Made by a program: the position numbers and the translations under genes. Shown here one piece after another: positions 15,766 to 23,641 of a DNA stretch of 64,000 nucleotides. The DNA comes from Trebonia sp050013875. GTDB taxonomy: Bacteria > Actinomycetota > Actinomycetes > Streptosporangiales > Streptosporangiaceae. The notes beneath the pieces were generated by a model, which was given only the letters and a program-made list of their open reading frames with translations, was not told the origin of the DNA and searched no databases. The stretch is taken from assembly GCA_050013875.1 (NCBI GenBank), contig JBEKEK010000042.1, forward strand, positions 1 to 64,000. Direction: 5' to 3'. Numbering within the stretch: position 1 is the first letter of the stretch; the number at the start of each line of letters is the position of its first letter.

Positions 15766-16782
15766 ATGGCAGGTTCCAGCGGTTCAGCCGCACTACCCGT
15801 CATCGACGTTGGGCCGCTGGTCAACGGTGCCCCAGCAGCGGCGACGGCAGCGGCGAAAACCGCGGTGGCGGAGCAGATCCAGGCGGCCTGCCGTGAGCGC
15901 GGCTTCTTCTACGTGACGGGCCATGGCGTGCCAGCCGGGCTGTTTGACGAGCTGGCCGACGCGAGCGCTGAGTTCTTCGCGCTGCCGGCCGCGGACAAGC
16001 TGGAGATCGCCATGCCACGCGGCGGCCGGGCCTGGCGGGGCTTCTTCCCGGTGGGCGCCGAGCTCACCTCCGGGCAGCCCGACCTGAAGGAAGGGCTCTA
16101 TTTCGGCACCGAGCTGCCCGACGATGATCCACGAGTGCTGTCCGGGCTCCCGCTGCACGGCCGCAACCTGTTCCCGCGTCAGGTCCCCGGGCTGCGCCCA
16201 CTGGTGCTGGCTTATCTCGACGCCCTGACCAGGGTGGGCCAGGCCGTGCTGGCCGGGGTGGCGCTGAGCCTCGGCCTGGACGCCGGGTACTTCGCCGACG
16301 GGTACACGGCGGACCCGACCATCTTGTTCCGGATCTTCCACTATCCTCCGCCGCCGCCGCGGTCCGGCGGCTGGGGAGTGGGTGAGCACACCGACTACGG
16401 CCTGGTGACCCTGCTCGCCCAGGATGACAGCGGTGGCCTGCAGGTCGCCGCGCCCCAGGGCTGGATCGATGCCCCGCCCATCCCCGGCACCCTGGTCTGC
16501 AACATCGGCGACATGCTCGACCGGCTGACCGGCGGCTGGTACCGCTCAACGCCGCACCGGGTCCGCAACCTCAGCGGCCACGGCCGTCTCTCCTTCCCTT
16601 TCTTCCTTGATCCGGGCTTCACCGCCGAAGTGCCGCCGCTTCCTGACCGCGCCGCTGCCGGAGACGACGGCAGGCGGTGGGACGGCCAGGACCTGCGCGC
16701 CTTCACCGGCAGCTACGGCGACTACCTCCTCGCGAAGGTCTCCAAAGTCTTCCCGCAGCTCCGCGGCGACGTGCTGGGGTAA
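15766..16782 (+). CDS. Isopenicillin N synthase-like 2-oxoglutarate/Fe(II) oxygenase
   Basis: The product is 338 residues. The N-terminal DIOX_N region is PVIDVGPLVNG, then CRERGFFYVTGHGVP. The double-stranded beta-helix core has the iron facial triad H-x-D (VGEHTDYGLVTLL) and a distal His (RSTPHRVRN), with the 2-oxoglutarate Arg in RLSFPFFLDP. All catalytic residues are present. The family includes ethylene-forming, flavone and gibberellin-like oxygenases, so the substrate is unknown. It follows rskA by 28 bases but has its own start at ATG 15766; co-transcription with sigK-rskA is possible. Confidence 0.88.
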   Translation: MAGSSGSAALPVIDVGPLVNGAPAAATAAAKTAVAEQIQAACRERGFFYVTGHGVPAGLFDELADASAEFFALPAADKLEIAMPRGGRAWRGFFPVGAELTSGQPDLKEGLYFGTELPDDDPRVLSGLPLHGRNLFPRQVPGLRPLVLAYLDALTRVGQAVLAGVALSLGLDAGYFADGYTADPTILFRIFHYPPPPPRSGGWGVGEHTDYGLVTLLAQDDSGGLQVAAPQGWIDAPPIPGTLVCNIGDMLDRLTGGWYRSTPHRVRNLSGHGRLSFPFFLDPGFTAEVPPLPDRAAAGDDGRRWDGQDLRAFTGSYGDYLLAKVSKVFPQLRGDVLG

Positions 16783-16860
16783 GCGGGCCGCGATAGACAG
16801 GTTGCGGTAGACCTGAGCCAGACCATGACGCCAATGACTACGAACAAAGAGAAGAGCCGC

Positions 16861-17790
16861 ATGGGGACCACCACTGTCGTCGAGTCGGCCCGCCGCGCGC
16901 TGGGGCCGGTCGGGATTTTCCTGCCGTTCTCGCGCACCAGCGCACCGTCGGCCGACCAGCAGCGCGAGGCGGTTCGCCGCCTGGAGCGGGCCGGGTACCG
17001 CGCCACCTGGACCAACGAGGCGGTTGGGGGCAAGGACGCCCTGGTGCAGCTGGCCGTGCTGCTGGCGGCGACCGAGCGGATGGTGTTCGGCACGAGCATC
17101 GCCAACATCTGGGCCAGGGCGCCGCAGACCGCGCACGGCGCGGCCGCGCTGCTGGCCCAGGCTTATCCGGACCGGTTCGTGCTCGGGCTTGGCGTCGGTT
17201 ACCCGCATCAGGCGGCCAGCGTCGGCCGGGAATTCGGCAGCCCGGTGGGCACGATGCGCGACTACCTGGACCAGATGGGCGCCCCGACCCAGCTGCCGGC
17301 CCCCGATGTGGCCTATCCGAAGATCATCGGCGCGAACGGCCCGAAGATGCTCGCGCTGTCCGGCGAGATCGCTGACGGGGCCATGCCCGCCCTGGTGCCG
17401 CCCGAGTTCACCGCCCAGGCCCGGCAGCTGCTCGGCCCGGACAAGCTGCTGGTGGTCGGGCTGGCCGTCGCCGCCGACGCCGACCCGGAGCGGGCGAAGG
17501 CGACGGCACGGCAGACGGTTGCCGGCCGGCTCGGCGCGCCCGGCACCTACGCGGCCACCATGGCGCGGCTGGGCTACTCGGAGCAGGAGATCGCCGAGGT
17601 GAGCGACCGGCTGCTTGACGCGACGGTCGGGTACGGCGGCGCGGCGGCGATCGCGGCCAAGGTGCGCGAGCACCTGGCGGCCGGCGCGGACCACGTGATG
17701 GTCATGCCAACCGCCGACTTCGCTGTCGGCGTTGACCAACTTGAGCAGCTCGCCCCGGTGCTGGCCGGGCTGACCAACGAGTTGGCTTAG
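16861..17790 (+). CDS. LLM-class F420-dependent oxidoreductase
   Basis: The product is 309 residues from ATG 16861, preceded by a weak purine run; ATG 16825 is an alternative. It shows the bacterial luciferase-like TIM barrel of the shorter MSMEG_4141-type group: ALGPVGIFLPF, RAGYRATWTNEAVGGKDALV, ATERMVFGTSIANIWAR, and the binding-loop GLGVGYPHQAASVGREFGSP. The family transfers hydride from F420H2 (or uses FMN) on mostly unknown substrates. It stands between the 2OG oxygenase and DAHP synthase on the same strand, with no obvious pathway link. Confidence 0.88.
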   Translation: MGTTTVVESARRALGPVGIFLPFSRTSAPSADQQREAVRRLERAGYRATWTNEAVGGKDALVQLAVLLAATERMVFGTSIANIWARAPQTAHGAAALLAQAYPDRFVLGLGVGYPHQAASVGREFGSPVGTMRDYLDQMGAPTQLPAPDVAYPKIIGANGPKMLALSGEIADGAMPALVPPEFTAQARQLLGPDKLLVVGLAVAADADPERAKATARQTVAGRLGAPGTYAATMARLGYSEQEIAEVSDRLLDATVGYGGAAAIAAKVREHLAAGADHVMVMPTADFAVGVDQLEQLAPVLAGLTNELA

Positions 17791-17857
17791 TCCTTGGCTC
17801 TCGGCACGCTCCCAACCTGGGCGCACGCGCCCGCTCGCTGTGCGTAGGCTGAGCGGC

Positions 17858-19186
17858 GTGAGTACGCCCGCGCTTCAGCAACCACAGTGGCCCGACGCCG
17901 ACCGTCTGCAGGCGGTGGTGCGCGGCCTTGAGAGTCTGCCGCCGCTGGTGCTGGCCGCCGAGTGCGACCAGCTGAAGGACCGGCTGGCCTCGGTCGCGCG
18001 CGGTGAGGCGTTCTTGCTGCAGGGCGGTGATTGCGCGGAGACGTTCGCCGGGACGACCGCCGACAGTGTCCGGGCCAAGTTCCAGACGCTGCTGCAGATG
18101 GCCGTCGTGCTGACCTACGCGGCCAGCGTGCCGGTGGTGAAGGTCGGCCGGATGGCAGGCCAGTTCGGCAAGCCGCGGTCAGCGGCCACCGAGGTGCGGG
18201 ACGGGGTGGAGCTCCCGGTCTACCGGGGGGACGCGGTCAACGGGATCGAGTTCACCCCCGCCGCCAGGACGCCTGATCCCGGCCGGCTGCTTGAGGCGTA
18301 CCACTGCGCGTCGGCCACGCTGAACCTATGCCGGTCGCTGGCCAGCGGCGGCTATGCCGACCTGCGCCAGGTGCACGCCTGGAACCAGGACTTTGTGGCC
18401 GGCAGCCCGGCCGGTCAGCGCTACGAGCAGCTGGCGGACGAGATCGACCGGGCGATCTCGTTCATGCACGCGTGCGGGTCCGACCCCCGGGAATTCCGCG
18501 CGGTAGAGATCTACTCCAGCCATGAGGCCCTGCTGCTCGACTATGAGCGGGCCCTGACCAGGACCGACGCGCGGACCGGGGACACCTACGACCTCTCTGC
18601 CCACCTGCTCTGGATCGGCGAGCGCACCCGCGATCCGCGCGGCGCGCACGTCGAGTTCGCCCGCCAGCTCCGCAACCCCATCGCCGTAAAGATCGGCCCG
18701 GACGCCGCCGCGCAGGACGTGCTCGAGCTGATCGAGGCGCTCGACCCGGACCAGGAGCCTGGCCGGCTCACCCTGACCACCCGGATGGGGGCGGGGCGTA
18801 TCCGCCAGGCGCTGCCACCGCTGGTCGAGAAGGTGGCCGCCAGCCGCGCCCCGGTCGTCTGGGTATGCGACCCGATGCACGGCAACACGGTGGAAGCGGC
18901 CAGTGGCCAGAAGACCAGGAACTTCGACGACGTGCTGGACGAGGTCGCCGGATTCTTCGAGGTGCACCGCGCCCTCGGCACCTACCCGGGCGGCATCCAC
19001 ATCGAATTCACCGGCGACGACGTGACCGAGTGCATCGGCGGTGGCCACCGCATCGCCGAGAGCGACCTGGGCGACCGCTACGAGACGACCTGTGATCCCC
19101 GCCTTAACCGCGGCCAGTCACTGGACCTGGCCTTCCGCGTCGCTGACTTGTACCGGAGCCACCTCGAGCCCGACAGTGGCGAATAG
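17858..19186 (+). CDS. aroG: 3-deoxy-7-phosphoheptulonate (DAHP) synthase, class II
   Basis: The product is 442 residues from GTG 17858. A TAGGCT -10 box at 17845-17850 followed by seven bases and GTG suggests a leaderless transcript. Class II DAHP synthase landmarks are present: FLLQGGDCAETFA, VPVVKVGRMAGQFGKPRS, YSSHEALLLDYE, HLLWIGERTRDPRGAHVEFARQL, CDPMHGNT and GGIHIEFTGDDVTECIGG. The enzyme joins PEP and erythrose 4-phosphate at the start of the shikimate pathway. This could be the housekeeping enzyme or a second copy feeding secondary metabolism; context does not decide. Confidence 0.95.
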   Translation: MSTPALQQPQWPDADRLQAVVRGLESLPPLVLAAECDQLKDRLASVARGEAFLLQGGDCAETFAGTTADSVRAKFQTLLQMAVVLTYAASVPVVKVGRMAGQFGKPRSAATEVRDGVELPVYRGDAVNGIEFTPAARTPDPGRLLEAYHCASATLNLCRSLASGGYADLRQVHAWNQDFVAGSPAGQRYEQLADEIDRAISFMHACGSDPREFRAVEIYSSHEALLLDYERALTRTDARTGDTYDLSAHLLWIGERTRDPRGAHVEFARQLRNPIAVKIGPDAAAQDVLELIEALDPDQEPGRLTLTTRMGAGRIRQALPPLVEKVAASRAPVVWVCDPMHGNTVEAASGQKTRNFDDVLDEVAGFFEVHRALGTYPGGIHIEFTGDDVTECIGGGHRIAESDLGDRYETTCDPRLNRGQSLDLAFRVADLYRSHLEPDSGE

Positions 19187-19209
19187 GCGTCCGGGCCAGG
19201 ACCTGACGG

Positions 19210-19596
19210 CTATCGCTGGTCGCGGCGCAGGGGATGGTCGGCGGGGACCTCTACGAAGACGATCTTGACGCCGTCGGGGTCTTCTATCCACATCTCGGTC
19301 AGCCCCCAGGGCTCTGCAGCCGGCTCGCGGAGAACACGGACGCCCGCCGCGGCCAGGCGGCTGTGCTCGGCCTGGGCATCGCGGACCTGCAGCCAGATCA
19401 TGACCGTTGCCCCGGCCGGGCCGGGCCCGTGGCCGGACACCTCGAGCAGTCCCTGGCCGAGGAAGAACACGACCGACGGATTGTCCGCGGGCCCGAACTC
19501 GCGGTAGACCGCCAGCCCAAGCACATCGCGGTAGAACCGCCGGCTCAGGTCGAGGTCGGCCGGGCGAAGCAAGATACGGCTGCTCAGGATCTCCAC
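19210..19596 (-). CDS. VOC-family (glyoxalase/bleomycin-resistance fold) protein
   Basis: The product is 128 residues. It shows paired beta-alpha-beta-beta-beta modules: RILLRPADLDLSRRFYRDVLGLAVYREFG, with VVFFLGQGLLEVSGHG, and the second half RDAQAEHSRLAAAGVRVLREP, WGLTEMWIEDPDGVKIVFVEVP. One metal-site Glu (VEVP) and an early His/Glu position are plausible, but the metal site cannot be confirmed. The gene is convergent with the DAHP synthase gene. Function may be lyase, dioxygenase or drug sequestration. Confidence 0.85.
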   Translation of the reverse strand: MEILSSRILLRPADLDLSRRFYRDVLGLAVYREFGPADNPSVVFFLGQGLLEVSGHGPGPAGATVMIWLQVRDAQAEHSRLAAAGVRVLREPAAEPWGLTEMWIEDPDGVKIVFVEVPADHPLRRDQR

Positions 19597-19664
19597 AGTG
19601 CGATCCTGCCAGTCCCGACGAACTGACGGGCCCGCCGCCAGGCCGGATGTGGGAAGCTGAGGGC

Positions 19665-19967
19665 GTGAAGGTCGTCTTTGACGCGGAGTTGTGGCTCTGG
19701 GACGCCCGGCGTACCGATGCCTGGATCTTCGTCAGCCTGCCGGCCAGCGAGTCCGAGGAAATCCGCGACCTGACCGGTGGCCCGCGGCGCGGCTTCGGTT
19801 CGGTGCGAGTGCGGGCCACGATCGGGACCAGCACCTGGCAGACGTCCATCTTCCCCAGCAGCCAGGCGGGCTATGTGCTTCCGGTCAAGCGGCCGGTCCG
19901 GCTCGCCGAGGACCTCGACGTGGGCGACGTGGCGACGGTCACCGTCGAACTCATCGACTTCAGCTAG
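19665..19967 (+). CDS. DUF1905-domain protein
   Basis: The product is 100 residues from GTG 19665. The domain signature is complete: FDAELWLWDARRTDAWIFVSLP, GFGSVRVRATIGTSTWQTSIFP, YVLPVKRPVRLAEDLDVGDVATVTVEL. DUF1905 is a small beta-barrel domain of unknown function, often fused to a YdeI-type domain; here it stands alone. Its stop overlaps the end of the convergent 62-residue gene by four bases (19964-19967). Confidence 0.88.
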   Translation: MKVVFDAELWLWDARRTDAWIFVSLPASESEEIRDLTGGPRRGFGSVRVRATIGTSTWQTSIFPSSQAGYVLPVKRPVRLAEDLDVGDVATVTVELIDFS

Positions 19968-20152
19968 CGTCGGCCCGCGTGGGTGTTCGGTCCGCCGCCC
20001 AATCCGCCCGTGTTCACCACCGGCACCTCGACCACCCGGTCACCAAGCTGGCGTAGCTTCGCGTTGGCCTGCGCGATGCCAGATGGCTGGTACACCGCCA
20101 ACGTGATCGTCCCATCGTGGTTCGCGGTGAGCTGCTCTTCGAACTTAGCCAT
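19964..20152 (-). CDS. Small hypothetical protein (62 aa) coupled to a sigma-factor remnant
   Basis: ATG 20152 has a good ribosome binding site (GGGGTGACAGG). The ATG lies inside the last codons of the sigma-factor remnant, so the two reading frames overlap by eight bases. The peptide begins MAKFEEQLTANHDGTITLAV and continues with Gly/Asn-rich VVNTGGLGGGPNTHAG. I recognise no family, but the overlap suggests it was once translated together with the sigma factor. It may be an accessory or cognate small protein of that factor. Confidence 0.55.
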   Translation of the reverse strand: MAKFEEQLTANHDGTITLAVYQPSGIAQANAKLRQLGDRVVEVPVVNTGGLGGGPNTHAGRR

Positions 20153-20429
20153 TCCTGTCACCCCTGATCTGATTCGTGGTTGTGGTGCCTGCCGGGGCCG
20201 CCGCGGGCCCGGCCTGGCCGGCTTGCCTGCGCAGGCGGGCGCGGGACCGCATGAGCCGCATCCGGACGGTGCCCGGTGCCAGCCCGAGCGCGGTCGCCGC
20301 CTCTTTCGGGCTAAGCCCGGCGATGTCCACAAGCTCGACTACGCCACGGTCCCGTTCCGGCAGGGAGGCCAGCCCGCTGACCAGGTCCCGGCCGGCCCGC
20401 CGCCAGTCCTGGCTACGCGGGGCCGGGCT
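20145..20429 (-). pseudogene. RNA polymerase sigma-70-family factor, region 4 remnant
   Basis: The minus frame from 20429 to the TAA at 20145-20147 has no proper start near its beginning. It reads WRRAGRDLVSGLASLPERDR, GVVELVDIAGLSPKEAATAL and GLAPGTVRMRLMRSRARLRRQ. This is a sigma-70 region 4 helix-turn-helix with the usual C-terminal tail. Region 2 is missing: 17 bases of the frame overlap the end of the VOC gene at 20413, and the remainder of the sigma gene is gone. The residual GTG at 20330 might still allow a 61-residue fragment. Confidence 0.7.
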
Positions 20430-20760
20430 CTACGCAGAACACGTTGCCCTCGGGGTCGGCCATCTCGGTGTGGTGCGCATGGCGGCATAGCACGGTGGCG
20501 CCCAGCCGTTCGAGCCGCGCCACCTCCTGCTCGACCGCGCCCGGGGCGCGCAGGTCGAAGTGCAACCGGTTCTTAGCCGTCTTCGGCTCCGGGACCCGGT
20601 TGAACCAGATGTTCGGGCCTCCCCAGCCGGCCGCCTCAAGGTAGGCCCGGGCTTGGCTGGAGTCCTCGTCTACGTCCGACCCGAGGGCGGCGGCCCAGAA
20701 CCGGGCCAGCGCGAGCGCGTCCGCCGCGTCAAATGACACCGACTTGATAACGCTAGGCAT
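20413..20760 (-). CDS. VOC-family (glyoxalase-like) protein
   Basis: The product is 115 residues. MPSVIKSVSFDAADALALARFWAAALGSDVDED is the typical start of the actinobacterial glyoxalase-like group. It is followed by FNRVPEPKTAKNRLHFDL (putative metal His), VARLERLGATVL and MADPEGNVFCVEPG (second half with the terminal Glu). The gene lies immediately upstream of, and slightly overlaps, a truncated sigma-factor gene, which suggests it arrived by the rearrangement that cut that gene. Confidence 0.88.
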   Translation of the reverse strand: MPSVIKSVSFDAADALALARFWAAALGSDVDEDSSQARAYLEAAGWGGPNIWFNRVPEPKTAKNRLHFDLRAPGAVEQEVARLERLGATVLCRHAHHTEMADPEGNVFCVEPGPA

Positions 20761-20895
20761 GGTCGCACGCTAGCAGTCACCGCCGGGACGGGGCCAGCGG
20801 CGGGCCCCGCCGCCCGCCCGGACTGCCACCGCGGGCGGGAAAAAACAAAGGCACGGAGATCACACTCCCTGCCACTTCCAACTTATAGCGCACCT

Positions 20896-20917
20896 GGGGG
20901 CTTGCGGCAAGGCCCCC
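20896..20917. promoter_or_regulatory. Rifamycin-associated element (RAE) in the rph promoter
   Basis: The inverted repeat GGGGGCTTGC...GCAAGGCCCCC (22 bases with a GG centre and one bulged C) matches the RAE known upstream of rifamycin-inactivating genes in actinomycetes. TTGCGG within it (20902-20907) may be the -35 box and CATAAT (20927-20932) the -10, with 19 bases between. It ends 105 bases before the rph start codon. Confidence 0.8.
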
Positions 20918-21022
20918 GTCGTGCCGCATAATCGCAGGCCGGGCCGGAGTGCAGAGAACGGGGAAGCGAAGGTGGGGGTGCTGTTGTCGACGCATGACTC
21001 CCGCGGGAGAGGAAGGAGCGAG

Positions 21023-23641
21023 ATGAGGGCGTGCCAAACGCGAGGTTCGGCCGAGTATGTGCTCGGTCTCGAAGAGATCGACAAGACGCAGGTCGCGCTC
21101 GTTGGCGGTAAGGGCGCGAACCTGGGGGAGCTTGCACGGATCGAGGGCATCCGCGGGCCTGCTGGGTTCTGTATCACGACGGACGCCTTCCGGCGGATCA
21201 TGGCAACGGTGCCGTGGATCGACGATCAGCTCGATCGCCTGGGGCGCCTGGACCCAGACGACCGGCAGGCCATCCGTACGCTCAGCGCGGAGATCCGGCG
21301 GACCCTTGAGGAGGCCGCCATCCCTGACGATCTGGCGGCGGCGGTCACCCGCTCGGTCACCCGGCTTGGCGGGGAAGCTGCCTACGCCGTTCGATCCAGC
21401 GCGACGGCGGAGGACTTGCCGACGGCCTCCTTCGCGGGCCAGCAGGACACGTACCTGAACGTGGTGGGGTTGGCTTCGGTCCTTCAGGCCGTCAGCCGAT
21501 GCTGGGCCTCCCTGTTCACCGAGCGGGCCGTGACCTACCGGCTGCGGAACGGCTTCGACCACCGGCAGGTCCGCATGGCGGTGGTCGTCCAGCAGATGCT
21601 CTTCCCGCAGGCGGCCGGCGTCCTGTTCACGGCCGACCCCGTCACCTCCAACCGGAAGGTCGTCTCCATCGAGGCCAGCTTCGGCCTCGGCGAGGCCCTG
21701 GTATCCGGACTGGTGAACGCGGACGTCTATCAGGTGCGCGACGGTCACGTGGTCGCCAAGGCGGTCGCCGCCAAACAGCTCGCCATCCACGCCCGGCCTG
21801 GCGGCGGAACGCGGGAACTGGCGATCGAGCCAGCGAGCCGGGAGCGGCCGGCCCTGACCGGCACGCAGATCGTGAGCCTCGCTCAGCTGGGCCGGCAGAT
21901 AGAAGCGCACTTCGGCCACCCCCAGGACATCGAATGGTGCCTGGTCGATGATGGATTCCAGATTGTCCAGAGCCGGCCGATCACCACGCTGTTCCCCATC
22001 CCCGCGAGCAGCGATCAGGCGAACCACGTCTACGTCTCCGTCGGTCATCAGCAGATGATGACCGACGCGATGAAGCCCCTGGGGCTCTCAATGTGGCAGC
22101 TGACGACCCGGCGGCCGATGGCCGAGGCCGGGGGGCGACTGTTCGTCGACGTCACCCAGATGCTGGGATCGGCCGCGAGCCGCGAGGCCCTGGTGACGGG
22201 CCTGGGGAAATCCGATCCGCTGATCGGGGACGCGCTGCGGACCATCCTCGAGCGCGGCGACTTCATCCCGGTCCGGCCGGACGGGGAGCAGGGGGAGATG
22301 CCGGTCGGCAGCGCGCCCGCCTCGATCGAGACCGATCCGGCCATTGTCGCCGAGCTGGTGGAGCGCGGCCAGGCCTCCACCGCCACGTTGCGGCGTGACA
22401 TCCAGGCGAAGTCCGGGCCCGCGCTGCTCGACTTCATCCTGGCGGACATCCAGGAGCTGAGGCGGGTCTTGTTCGATCCGCGCGGTCTCCAGGTGATCGT
22501 GGCCGCGATGCAGGCCAGCTGGCGGCTCAACGAGCAGCTGGAGGCGTGGCTGGGCGAGAAGAACGCGGCCGACACGCTCACGCAGTCAGTCCCCGGCAAC
22601 GTCACGTCGGAGATGGGGCTGGCGCTGTTGGACGTCGCCGACGTGATCCGCCCGCATCCCGACGTGGTGGCGTTCCTGCAGCACGTCGGGGACGGGGGTT
22701 TTCTTGACGAGCTGCCCGCGCTCGCTGGCGGGCGCGAGGCCCGGGACGCCATCCAGGCCTACCTCGACCTGTACGGCATGCGCTGCGTCGGCGAGATCGA
22801 CATCACGCGGCCACGGTGGAGCGAACGCCCCGCCACGCTGGTGCCCATGCTCCTCGGCGACATCAAGAACTTCGAGCCGGGCGCGGGCAAGCGGCTCTTC
22901 GAGCAAGGCCGGCAAAAGGCCCTGGCTAAGGAACAGGACGTGCTGATGCGCCTGCGCACCTTGCCGGACGGGGATCGGAAGGCTGGGGAAGCAAAGCGGC
23001 TGATCGACCGGATCCGGACCTTCAGTGGGTACCGCGAGTATCCGAAGTACGGCATGACCAGCCGTTACTTCATCTACAAGCAGGCCTTGCTGCATGAGGC
23101 CGAGCGTCTCGTGCAGGCCCGCGTACTTCAGGCAAGCGAAGACATCTTTTTCCTGACGTTCCAGGAGTTCCACGACGTCGTCCGCACGAACCAAGTGGAC
23201 GACGAGCTCATCCGCCGGCGCAAGGACGCGTTCAGGTCATATCAGGCGCTCACGCCGCCCCGGGTGCTCACCTCGGACGGCGAGGCCGTCGCCGGGGCGT
23301 ACCGGCGCGCCGATGTCCCGTCCGGCGCGCTGACCGGCCTGCCCGTCTCCGCCGGGACCGTCGAGGGACGGGCGCGCGTCATCCTGGACATGGCCGAGGC
23401 CGATCTCGAAGCGGGCGACATCCTGGTCACCGCCTACACCGACCCCAGCTGGACGCCCGCATTCGTCGCCATCAAGGGCTTGGTGACGGAGGTGGGGGGC
23501 CTGATGACCCATGGCGCGGTGATCGCGCGCGAGTACGGCTTGCCCGCCGTCGTGGGGGTGGAGCATGCCACCCGGCTGATCCGGGATGGGCAGCGGATCC
23601 GCGTGCACGGAACGGACGGGTACATCGAGATCCTGCCTTAG
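21023..23641 (+). CDS. rph: Rifamycin-inactivating phosphotransferase (Rph)
   Basis: The product is 872 residues. The N-terminal ATP-binding domain is VALVGGKGANLGELARI, AYAVRSSATAEDLPTASFAGQQDTYLN, IEWCLVDDGFQIVQSRPIT. The middle rifamycin-binding domain is SVGHQQMMTDAMKPLGLSMW through EYPKYGMTSRYFIYK. The C-terminal swivelling phosphohistidine domain has the catalytic His in GGLMTHGAVIAREYGLPAVVG. The enzyme phosphorylates rifamycins using ATP and water. ATG 21023 is fixed by GGAAGGAGC six bases upstream. The RAE in its promoter predicts induction by rifamycins. PEP synthase is the parent family, but the length and middle domain fit Rph. Confidence 0.95.
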   Translation: MRACQTRGSAEYVLGLEEIDKTQVALVGGKGANLGELARIEGIRGPAGFCITTDAFRRIMATVPWIDDQLDRLGRLDPDDRQAIRTLSAEIRRTLEEAAIPDDLAAAVTRSVTRLGGEAAYAVRSSATAEDLPTASFAGQQDTYLNVVGLASVLQAVSRCWASLFTERAVTYRLRNGFDHRQVRMAVVVQQMLFPQAAGVLFTADPVTSNRKVVSIEASFGLGEALVSGLVNADVYQVRDGHVVAKAVAAKQLAIHARPGGGTRELAIEPASRERPALTGTQIVSLAQLGRQIEAHFGHPQDIEWCLVDDGFQIVQSRPITTLFPIPASSDQANHVYVSVGHQQMMTDAMKPLGLSMWQLTTRRPMAEAGGRLFVDVTQMLGSAASREALVTGLGKSDPLIGDALRTILERGDFIPVRPDGEQGEMPVGSAPASIETDPAIVAELVERGQASTATLRRDIQAKSGPALLDFILADIQELRRVLFDPRGLQVIVAAMQASWRLNEQLEAWLGEKNAADTLTQSVPGNVTSEMGLALLDVADVIRPHPDVVAFLQHVGDGGFLDELPALAGGREARDAIQAYLDLYGMRCVGEIDITRPRWSERPATLVPMLLGDIKNFEPGAGKRLFEQGRQKALAKEQDVLMRLRTLPDGDRKAGEAKRLIDRIRTFSGYREYPKYGMTSRYFIYKQALLHEAERLVQARVLQASEDIFFLTFQEFHDVVRTNQVDDELIRRRKDAFRSYQALTPPRVLTSDGEAVAGAYRRADVPSGALTGLPVSAGTVEGRARVILDMAEADLEAGDILVTAYTDPSWTPAFVAIKGLVTEVGGLMTHGAVIAREYGLPAVVGVEHATRLIRDGQRIRVHGTDGYIEILP

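Noticed and set aside
20777..22048. 423-codon minus-strand ORF over the start of rph
   Set aside because: It is a shadow of rph; it covers the rph promoter and RAE and has no recognisable domain.
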